Origin: an uncultured Rubrobacteraceae bacterium
Lineage (GTDB): Bacteria > Actinomycetota > Rubrobacteria > Rubrobacterales > Rubrobacteraceae
Direction: 5' to 3'
Length of the DNA stretch: 48,510 nt
Assembly: GCA_902806055.1 (NCBI GenBank)
Contig: CADCVD010000031.1
Span: 1-48,510, forward strand
The position numbers and the translations under genes were made by a program. Of the stretch, positions 42,709 to 48,510 are shown in pieces (position 1 is the stretch's first letter; each line of letters starts with the position of its first letter). The notes under the pieces were generated by a model. It was not told the origin of the DNA, did no database searches, and saw only the letters and a list, made by a program, of their open reading frames with translations.

Positions 42709-44848
42709 CCGGCCTCGTCCCGCCGCTTCCTGCGCCCGCGCCGACGGGCTCGCGTTCGATCTCGCGGCCTTCGGAGTCGAGGTGCGACTCCTCGTAGGTA
42801 GCCTCGCTCATCTCGGGCTCTTTCGTGCCTCTTATAAGGCCGAACCAGACGCGTGCAGCGTCGGCTATGATGATGATGATCAGGAGCGCGAATAGGATGG
42901 AGAGTACACCGTCTACCGTGGCGTTTGTGATTATCTGCTGGGTCTGCCCGAGAGTCTGGGCTCCGGTGAAGACCTCGCCCGCCTCATAAGCATCCACGGC
43001 GGCGGACCTCTGGGCGAAGAAGCCTATCTTGGGGTCGGCCGAAAAAATCTTGTACCAGCTCGCCGTTAATGTCACGATGGCGTCCCACGCGAGCGGTAAG
43101 AGCGTTACCCAGACGTACTTCAGCTTGCCCATCTTGATGAGGATCGTAGTTGCGACCGTAAGGGCAACGGCGGCCAAAAGCTGGTTGGCGATGCCGAAGA
43201 GCGGGAAGAGCTGATTGATGCCGCCCAGTGGATCGGTCACACCGACTATCAGGAAGTAGCCCCACGCCCCGACTATCAGGGCGCTCGCGATGATGTTGCC
43301 TGGCAGCCAGGAGGTGTTGCTGAAGGGCCGGTAGATATTGCCGACGAGGTCCTGGATCATGAACCGCCCGACGCGTGTCCCCGCGTCCACGGTCGTTAGT
43401 ATGAAGAGGGCCTCGAACATTATCGCGAAGTGGTACCAGAACGCCTGCAGCCCCCCGAGGAAGGCCGTCGCGCTCGCGAAGATCTCTGACATCCCGACCG
43501 CGAGCGTCGGCGCGCCCCCGGTTCGGGAGATGATGCTCGACTCGCCCACGTTGGCCGCCGTGGTCGATAGCGTCTCCGCGGTGACCGAGAACCCGAGACC
43601 CGTGATGGCGGAAGCCGCCGACTCAGGGGTGCCCCCGGTCACGGCGGCGGGCGCGTTCATCGCGAAGTAGATGCCGGGGTCGAGGACGGCGGCGGCGATA
43701 AGAGCCATTACGGCCACGAAGGACTCCATGAGCATCGCCCCGTAGCCGATCATGCGTACCTGCGACTCTTTCTGGATGAGCTTCGGGGTAGTGCCGGAGG
43801 CGATGAGCGCGTGGAAGCCCGAGAGTGCCCCGCAGGCGATCGTTATAAACACGAACGGGAAGAGGGGGCCTACCGGGGCAACGGGACCGCCTGTGGCCGA
43901 AGATGCGAACTCCGTGAGCCGCGGCATCTGCATTACGGGAAGGGTGATGGCTATACCTATGGCCAGGAGCCCGATGGTTCCGATCTTCATGAACGTCGAG
44001 AGATAGTCGCGTGGGGCCAGGAGCACCCACACCGGGAGCACAGAGGCGACGAAACCGTACACTATCAGGGCTATCGCGATCGTGACTCCGCTGAAGGTCC
44101 AAGCGTCGGCGTAGGCGGAGGACTCCGAGATCCAACCGCCCCCGAAGAGCGCCAGAATGAGGAGCCCCACCCCTATGGCCGAGACTTCTAGAATCCGCCC
44201 GGGCCTCAAGAAGCGCAGGTAGAAGCCCATAAAGAGCGCGATCGGGAGCGTCATCGCGATGGAGAAGGCGCCCCACGGCGAGTCGGCCAGAGCGTTAACC
44301 ACGACGAGCGCTAGAACCGCAAGCAGGATAACCATGATCGCTAGGACCGCTATGAGCGCCGCCGCTCCGCCGACAGGCCCTATCTCCTCGCGGGCCATCT
44401 GCCCCAGAGACTTGCCGTCGCGGCGCATCGAGAAGAAGAGGATCGTCATGTCCTGCACCGCGCCAGCGAGGATGACCCCGAAGATGATCCAGAATGTCCC
44501 CGGCAGGAAGCCCATCTGTGCCGCCAACACCGGCCCCACGAGCGGCCCTGCCCCCGCTATCGCGGCGAAGTGGTGTCCGAAGAGTATCCTGCGGTCCATC
44601 GGCTCGAAGTCCTGCCCGTTGTTCAACCGCTCGGCGGGCGTGGCCCGGTTGTCGTCGGTCTCTAGCACCTTGCGCTGGATAAAGCGGGCGTAGAACCGGT
44701 AGGCGATGGCGTAGGAGGCGAGCGCAGCGAAGAGTAGCCACACCGCGTTTACCGACTCTCCCCTGCCGAGGGCCAGCACCCCCCAACACACGGCCCCGAC
44801 GAGGGCTACTGCTACCCAAATAGCGTACCGACCAATACGGCTACCCAT
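42701..44848 (-). CDS. cstA: CstA-family pyruvate/peptide transporter
   Basis: A 715-residue transporter with about 16-18 membrane helices. The diagnostic segments are RILFGHHFAAIAGAGPLVGP, GVILAGAVQDMTILFFSMRR, CGALSGFHALIASGTTPKLI, TTVDAGTRVGRFMIQDLVGN and NQLFPLFGIANQLLAAVALT. The family imports pyruvate or peptides under carbon starvation. The C-terminal tail is acidic and hydrophilic. I start at ATG 44848, which has AGGAGGAG upstream; the longer start of the track places this site within the gene. It forms an operon with the YbdD partner, and a palindrome sits in its upstream region. Confidence 0.93.
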   Translation of the reverse strand: MGSRIGRYAIWVAVALVGAVCWGVLALGRGESVNAVWLLFAALASYAIAYRFYARFIQRKVLETDDNRATPAERLNNGQDFEPMDRRILFGHHFAAIAGAGPLVGPVLAAQMGFLPGTFWIIFGVILAGAVQDMTILFFSMRRDGKSLGQMAREEIGPVGGAAALIAVLAIMVILLAVLALVVVNALADSPWGAFSIAMTLPIALFMGFYLRFLRPGRILEVSAIGVGLLILALFGGGWISESSAYADAWTFSGVTIAIALIVYGFVASVLPVWVLLAPRDYLSTFMKIGTIGLLAIGIAITLPVMQMPRLTEFASSATGGPVAPVGPLFPFVFITIACGALSGFHALIASGTTPKLIQKESQVRMIGYGAMLMESFVAVMALIAAAVLDPGIYFAMNAPAAVTGGTPESAASAITGLGFSVTAETLSTTAANVGESSIISRTGGAPTLAVGMSEIFASATAFLGGLQAFWYHFAIMFEALFILTTVDAGTRVGRFMIQDLVGNIYRPFSNTSWLPGNIIASALIVGAWGYFLIVGVTDPLGGINQLFPLFGIANQLLAAVALTVATTILIKMGKLKYVWVTLLPLAWDAIVTLTASWYKIFSADPKIGFFAQRSAAVDAYEAGEVFTGAQTLGQTQQIITNATVDGVLSILFALLIIIIIADAARVWFGLIRGTKEPEMSEATYEESHLDSEGREIEREPVGAGAGSGGTRPDA

Positions 44849-44879
44849 AGACCCTACTCCTCCTACCTCTTCCCAAAGG

Positions 44880-44907
44880 CTATTGTGCTGGCATGCTAGC
44901 ATAATAG
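44880..44907. promoter_or_regulatory. Inverted repeat upstream of cstA
   Basis: CTATTGTGCT (44880-44889) and AGCATAATAG (44898-44907) pair in nine of ten positions with an 8-base spacer, about 30 bases before the cstA start codon. The size fits a repressor or activator site; I do not recognise the regulator. Confidence 0.4.
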
Positions 44908-45052
44908 AAGAGCGGGTTAAACGCGTTCGAGGTAGGGAACCATAAGCCTCTCTACCGCTTTTCCCTACGGAACTCGGACAGCCGGTCTACAGGTAGGCCT
45001 CCCCGACTCAAGCAGCTGCACGAATCTTTCGAGGGCTTTGAGGTGCCGTCAA

Positions 45053-45107
45053 CTATCAGGTATCCCTTCTCGTTAGAGCAGGAATACCTGATAGGAGAAG
45101 GGATACC
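45053..45107. repeat. Two mutually exclusive perfect hairpins 3' of the ABC exporter genes
   Basis: CTATCAGGTAT (45053-45063) pairs with ATACCTGATAG (45084-45094), and GGTATCCCTTCTC (45059-45071) pairs with GAGAAGGGATACC (45095-45107). Both stems are perfect (11 and 13 bases), but their left arms overlap by five bases, so only one can form fully. The right side is a rotated copy of the complement of the left side. The element begins ten bases after the stop of the ABC permease and may terminate that transcript. Confidence 0.7.
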
Positions 45108-45116
45108 GCTAACTCT

Positions 45117-45839
45117 CTAGAGCCGGGGTGAGAGAAGCCGTGGGGCGGTCAGGCTGACGCCGAGGGCGAGGACGGCGGCGATAATGCCCGGGTAGAGGAA
45201 AACCTCGAAGGGCGCAGAGCGGGCGGCGAGCCCGAAGACGGCCTGCAAAGCATCGTTCATGTAGGCGAACGGGACGAAGTCGCGCAAGAGCGCGCTTACC
45301 CCGGTCGGGTTCTGGTTTCGGAAGAAGCCCGAGACGTAGATCAGGGGCGCCAGTATCGCCGTGGCGTAGAGGAGCACGTCAGCGGGGGAGGAGGTGAAGT
45401 TCGCGATGAAGATACCGATGCAGTTCGCCGTTACGAGGGTCGCGAACACGCCGAAGGTAGCGGCCAAAATCCACACCAACGGCGCCGGGTTGAGCGCGTA
45501 GACGATGAGCAGGGCGGGCAGGATCTGGATGAAGTCCAGAACGGCGTTGACCGCCAGTATCTCGAAGACTATGCGCCGTGGCGAGAGTGGGGTGAGGGAG
45601 ACGCGCAGGAGGATACCGTCGTTCAGGTCTACCGTAAGGCTCTCGCCGGCCCCGAAGGTCCCGGCCATCACGGCTACTATCCCGATCACCGCCGCCGCGT
45701 ACTGGGCCGGGATGTCGCTCGCCGCTACCGGCACTATAAGCGCTATCGGATATAGCATCTTTATCATCAGCGCGAACCTCTTGCCGAAGAAGAGCGCGAC
45801 ATCCTTTTTCCAGTAGGCGTCCGGCGGGTTAAGCCTCAT
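45117..45839 (-). CDS. ABC-2-type transporter permease
   Basis: A 240-residue membrane protein with six helices (KMLYPIALIVPVAASDI, AVIGIVAVMAGTFGAGESL, ILAVNAVLDFIQILPALLIV, ATFGVFATLVTANCIGIFIA, LLYATAILAPLIYVSGFFRN). The intracellular stretch LNDGILLRVSLTPLSPRRIV and the SGFF.NQNPTG loop are typical of ABC-2 export permeases. It overlaps the end of the ATPase gene by 11 bases, so both subunits are co-translated. The cargo is unknown; nothing nearby suggests a natural product. Confidence 0.87.
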   Translation of the reverse strand: MRLNPPDAYWKKDVALFFGKRFALMIKMLYPIALIVPVAASDIPAQYAAAVIGIVAVMAGTFGAGESLTVDLNDGILLRVSLTPLSPRRIVFEILAVNAVLDFIQILPALLIVYALNPAPLVWILAATFGVFATLVTANCIGIFIANFTSSPADVLLYATAILAPLIYVSGFFRNQNPTGVSALLRDFVPFAYMNDALQAVFGLAARSAPFEVFLYPGIIAAVLALGVSLTAPRLLSPRL

Positions 45840-46797
45840 CGCGCAAAGCCTCCCCGGTCAGCTTTACGTACACGTCCTCAAGGCTCGGCCTGCGCACCGC
45901 GAGGTCCGTGATGTCCCCGCCCGCGCTGACCAGCCCTGCTACCACGTCGGCGACTAGACCCGGCCTCCCGGCGCAATGGAGCACGAGGTTGCGGCCCTCG
46001 GTAGCTACGCGCTCGACCCCTTCTACCTTTTTCAGAGCTTCGTAGTCGACCGGGTTGCGGAGCGCCGCGACGATGCGCCGCGTACCTTCGAGGGAGGAGA
46101 CGAACTCCTCCGGCGTCCCTTGAGCGATCAGCCTCCCTCTGTGCAAAAAGGCCACCCGGTCGCAGAGGGCTTCGACCTCGTCCACCTGGTTGCTGGCGAT
46201 CAGGATAGCGACGCCGGAATTCGAAAGCTCCCGAATCTTTTTCTGGTAGGCGAGCTGAGAGGTATAGTCGAGCCCGAGCGACGGCTCGTCGAGGAGCAGG
46301 AGATCCGGTCCGTGCGCCATCGCCTCGATTAGCGCGAGCTTCTTCCCCATCCCGTAGGAGTAGGTCTTCGTACGGTCATCTCTGTACTCGTCGAGACCGA
46401 AGTAGTCGAAGAGCTCCGCGAGTACGCTCTCCGCCTTCGCCTCCTCTATGCCGTATGAGCGGGCGAAGAGATAGGCGTTGGCCCAGCCTGTCAGGTCGCC
46501 GTAATGGGTCGGACGGTCTACCATGAGTCCCATCCTCGCGCGCGCCTTACGCTTCTCCCTGACGCCATCCGCGCCGCAGACCCGGAAGGCGCCGCTCTCC
46601 GGCTCGACGGCGGTTGAGAGGACGCGGAGCAGGGTGCTCTTGCCGGAGCCGTTCGGGCCCATCAGGCCGAAGATTTCTCCGGGCCGAACTTCGACGCTTA
46701 CCTCCGCGACGCCGCGCCCGCTGCTCTTGTAGAGGCGCGTAATCTTTTCGGCTGAGAGCGCTGCGGATCTCTCCAAGACTTCCTTCCCAACGGTCAA
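45829..46797 (-). CDS. ABC-2 exporter ATP-binding subunit with atypical signature and switch motifs
   Basis: A 322-residue ATPase. Walker A GLMGPNGSGKSTLL (47-55) and Walker B LLLLDEPSLGLD are intact. The signature is SYGMGKKLALIEAM rather than LSGGQ, common in ABCA/CcmA-type exporters, and the switch His is Asn (AILIASNQVDEVEALCDR). The ~100-residue C-terminal part ends VRRPSLEDVYVKLTGEAL, the usual tail of drug-exporter ATPases. The start is TTG 46797 without a clear ribosome site; a TAGAAT (minus strand, 46815-46810) 12 bases upstream could be the -10 of a very short leader. It is paired with the permease. Confidence 0.87.
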   Translation of the reverse strand: MTVGKEVLERSAALSAEKITRLYKSSGRGVAEVSVEVRPGEIFGLMGPNGSGKSTLLRVLSTAVEPESGAFRVCGADGVREKRKARARMGLMVDRPTHYGDLTGWANAYLFARSYGIEEAKAESVLAELFDYFGLDEYRDDRTKTYSYGMGKKLALIEAMAHGPDLLLLDEPSLGLDYTSQLAYQKKIRELSNSGVAILIASNQVDEVEALCDRVAFLHRGRLIAQGTPEEFVSSLEGTRRIVAALRNPVDYEALKKVEGVERVATEGRNLVLHCAGRPGLVADVVAGLVSAGGDITDLAVRRPSLEDVYVKLTGEALRDEA

Positions 46798-46809
46798 GAT
46801 GGCGCGTTT

Positions 46810-46873
46810 ATTCTAGCGGTGCTCTATAGAGTTCGTTGTTATGCGCATTACCCTAAGGGTCCTACGTTAGAAT
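46810..46873. promoter_or_regulatory. Divergent promoter region rich in short palindromes
   Basis: Between the ABC operon and the small PCP_red-type gene, both strands carry a TAGAAT -10 candidate (minus 46815-46810, plus 46868-46873). Between them lie CTCTATAGAG (46822-46831), ATGCGCAT (46841-46848) and ACCCT-A-AGGGT (46850-46860), three separate perfect palindromes. No good -35 was recognised on either strand. Confidence 0.4.
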
Positions 46874-46905
46874 AAGGCGAGAGATCAGAGAGAAAGGGAT
46901 ACGCT

Positions 46906-47091
46906 TTGGCGGACACCAGGATCACGTGGGACCCGGAGGCTGACCGGCGGATAAAGCGCAGCCCCTTTCTGATGCGCCGCTTTATCCGAAAGCGGATCGA
47001 GGATCGCGTCGTTGGCCGCGGCCGCAACCACGTCACCGAGGCCGACGTGGACGAGAGCGCCGGGATGTACCGCCAGTACCGCTTTAAATAG
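46906..47091 (+). CDS. Small PCP_red-domain-like protein
   Basis: A 61-residue basic protein: ITWDPEADRRIKRSPFLMRR, then VGRGRNHVTEADVDESAGMY. This resembles the short C-terminal domain of the light-independent protochlorophyllide reductase B subunit (W-(D/E)-A...-P-F-R, ..-VT-x-(D/E)-V-x-(D/E)-A), which also occurs as a stand-alone protein in non-photosynthetic bacteria. No chlorophyll or nitrogenase-like genes are present, so its role is unknown. Start TTG 46906 has AAAGGG upstream; it is divergent from the ABC operon. Confidence 0.65.
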   Translation: MADTRITWDPEADRRIKRSPFLMRRFIRKRIEDRVVGRGRNHVTEADVDESAGMYRQYRFK

Positions 47092-47209
47092 AAGTTTTCA
47101 GCGGTCGCCGATCAGTACTATAGCCGGTATCGCTGGGCGCCGTAGACCTCCGGCCCTGGCTAACGTTCTGACAACACGCCGCCCTAAAAGATAGGAAAAG
47201 CTCCTCGGT

Positions 47210-47632
47210 TTGTCGTTACTTTATTCCTATAGCGCTCTCTTTCTCTGGAGCTTTCTAGCAGCCACGGTGGTGCCGCTTAGCTCGGAGCCGCCCCTGATCC
47301 TACTCATAAGTAGGGAGGAGCTTTTGGTGGTGCCGGTGCTGGTAGGGACGTTGGGGAACGCCGTAGGGGCGTGTACGACGTACTGGATCTCGCGCCGCGC
47401 CGCCCAGGGCCTGGCGAGGCCGCGCAAGGTCTCTAAGAGCCGGCCGGCCCGGTTGTTCAAACGCTACGGGCAGCCGGCTCTGCTGCTCTCGTGGGTGCCT
47501 ATACTCGGCGACGGGCTGGTCGTGCTCGCGGGGGCGACACGGCTGCGTTTCTGGGGTTTCTGCTTCTGGATGACGCTGGGAAAGGGGCTACGCTACCTCG
47601 CGCTCGCGTTAGCCGCCCTGTACTTTCTCTAA
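47210..47632 (+). CDS. YqaA/DedA-like (SNARE-associated) small membrane protein
   Basis: A 140-residue polytopic protein: LFLWSFLAATVVPLSSEPPL, VLVGTLGNAVGACTTYWISR, LLLSWVPILGDGLVVLAGAT and FCFWMTLGKGLRYLALALA. The FLAATVVPLSSE entry loop and GD...GA..R motif with a G-K-R-Y end match YqaA-type DedA-family proteins, which are linked to membrane lipid flipping. Start is TTG 47210 with a weak ribosome site; the first membrane segment begins directly after it. It lies 118 bases behind the PCP_red-like gene. Confidence 0.78.
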   Translation: MSLLYSYSALFLWSFLAATVVPLSSEPPLILLISREELLVVPVLVGTLGNAVGACTTYWISRRAAQGLARPRKVSKSRPARLFKRYGQPALLLSWVPILGDGLVVLAGATRLRFWGFCFWMTLGKGLRYLALALAALYFL

Positions 47633-47741
47633 GCACACAGGGTGTTAAAGCGTACTTTGACCACAATCCCGAAGGACGACCGGAGATTGCGTCACTAAGG
47701 ATAGGGTCGGAGCTCTAAGACCAATGCGCGGAAACATGTAC

Positions 47742-47803
47742 GCTGCCCGGGACGGCGGCGCAAGGTATGAAACCTATTCCCTCGCGCCGCGTTAGAGGGC
47801 AGC
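47742..47803 (-). terminator. Nested hairpin 3' of metG
   Basis: GCTGCCC (47742-47748) pairs with GGGCAGC (47797-47803), and inside it GCGGCGC (47755-47761) pairs with GCGCCGC (47784-47790). It lies about 50 bases after the metG stop and may end that transcript; there is no T tract on the minus strand. Confidence 0.4.
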
Positions 47804-47849
47804 GACCGATCAAACTCAAGGTCGGTACGCTCAGGCGCTGGGTAGTGTG

Positions 47850-48510
47850 CTAAGCATCGCCTTTCGCCGCGTTCGCCAACTTCTCCTCGGCGGCGATTAC
47901 CTCTTCGTCTTCCACCCGGCGGAAGAGGGGGGTGGCTCCGGACACGCGGTAGCTCTCCGAAGGGTATAGCTCAGAGATACGCTCCACGGGCCCTTCGAAG
48001 AACGCGCGCAGCCGTTCGACCGCCTCCGGGACGTAAGGGGCGGCGTGGTAGGCGATAGTGCCGAGCAGCACGCAGCAGTAGTATAGCGCTACCCGCGCCT
48101 CCTCCGGGTCCTCCTTACGGCTCTTCCACGGGGCAGAGGCGTCGAAGAAACGGTTGGCCCGCTTGCTCATAGCCATCAGCTCCCCGAGGGCCTCCCTCGG
48201 CCTCCCGGCGTACATCCGCTCTTCGTAGCGAGCTTCGATCTCCTTTAGGTCGTCCAGAGCCTCGCGCGCGTCGTGGGGAACATCTCCAGGACGCTTCACC
48301 TCGCCGTCGAAGTACTTCTCGATAAACGAGAGGGTTCGGTTGATGTAGTTGCCGAGGTTTCCTATGAGGTCGGAGTTGACCCGGCTCTGGAACTCGCGCC
48401 AGGAGAACACCACGTCCCCTGTCTCCGGCAGGTTGGAGGCGAGGTAGAACCGCAAGAGGTCGGCCGGGAAACTGTCCAGCGCCTCGTGCAGCCATACGGC
48501 GAGGTTGCGG
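47850..48510 (-). CDS. metG: Methionyl-tRNA synthetase, C-terminal part (continues beyond window)
   Basis: About 220 residues from the anticodon-binding side of a class I Met-tRNA synthetase. LAVWLHEALDSFPADLLRFY and LASNLPETGDVVFSWREFQS are the end of the catalytic core, then VNSDLIGNLGNYINRTLSFI and ALYYCCVLLGTIAYHAAPYV belong to the helical anticodon-binding domain. The frame stays open to the window edge, so the start and the HIGH and KMSKS motifs are outside. The track's start at 48455 is internal. There is no C-terminal tRNA-binding (EMAP/Trbp111-like) domain: the protein ends in the helical domain plus a short acidic tail. Confidence 0.9.
   Translation of the reverse strand, partial: RNLAVWLHEALDSFPADLLRFYLASNLPETGDVVFSWREFQSRVNSDLIGNLGNYINRTLSFIEKYFDGEVKRPGDVPHDAREALDDLKEIEARYEERMYAGRPREALGELMAMSKRANRFFDASAPWKSRKEDPEEARVALYYCCVLLGTIAYHAAPYVPEAVERLRAFFEGPVERISELYPSESYRVSGATPLFRRVEDEEVIAAEEKLANAAKGDA

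Noticed and set aside
1-48510. CRISPR arrays, tRNA/rRNA genes, prophage or transposase genes
   Set aside because: No regularly spaced direct repeats, no cloverleaf-like sequences recognised in the gaps, and no integrase, transposase or phage structural motifs in any plausible ORF.

Overview
The window looks like chromosomal DNA from a high-GC Gram-positive bacterium, most likely an actinobacterium of the Rubrobacter type. The grounds are GC-rich coding sequence, many GTG and TTG starts behind AGGAGG-like ribosome sites, several starts that look leaderless, and the gene repertoire (MurJ, FemX, VanW, an LTA-synthase-like sulfatase, a Zn-finger Clp ATPase, CstA with a YbdD partner). This is inference from gene content; no rRNA or other taxonomic marker is present. 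I see no tRNA, rRNA, CRISPR array, prophage or insertion sequence.

Layout. 1-5000: a glutaredoxin cut by the window edge; a minus-strand stress-type operon (phosphoribosyltransferase, dienelactone-hydrolase-like protein, CapA-like protein) headed by a wrecked archease/RtcB remnant; then pcm. 5000-9100: ETHE1-like MBL protein; an adenylate kinase / histone-deacetylase-like / 57-aa protein operon; queF; a PRC-barrel+BON protein. 9100-13100: a large Clp ATPase with a recognisable promoter, operator and terminator, a GlsB-type membrane protein, and a MarR regulator divergent from a VOC protein and an AlkA-like glycosylase. 14400-17500: sparse region with a membrane J-domain protein, a small membrane protein and a degenerate receiver domain. 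17500-22300: a catabolic-looking operon (two hotdog thioesterases around a TetR regulator, quinone oxidoreductase, epoxide-hydrolase-like enzyme) ending in an MFS transporter pseudogene. 22500-24350: alpha/beta hydrolase and a redoxin-like protein without the usual cysteines.

24400-42400 is dominated by cell-envelope genes: murJ, a membrane-anchored class A beta-lactamase-like protein, then GNAT - acyl carrier protein - AMP-forming ligase - PLP decarboxylase - FemX in one direction, then VanW, a GT39-like membrane glycosyltransferase, a ligase-ACP-PlsC fusion and an LTA-synthase-like sulfatase. The ACP/ligase/decarboxylase trio resembles the accessory genes found with exosortase A loci in exopolysaccharide clusters, but no exosortase is visible here. 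Together with FemX and GNAT it may build and attach an amine or acyl group to an envelope polymer. This is the best candidate for an undescribed system in the window.

42500-48510: cstA with its YbdD partner, an ABC-2 exporter whose 3' flank carries a peculiar pair of alternative hairpins, a small PCP_red-type protein, a YqaA/DedA-like membrane protein, and the 3' part of metG running off the window edge.

Two clear gene-decay events stand out: an in-frame archease-RtcB deletion fusion and an MFS gene with two frameshifts and one nonsense codon. All protein identities come from reading motifs by eye; no database search was run.
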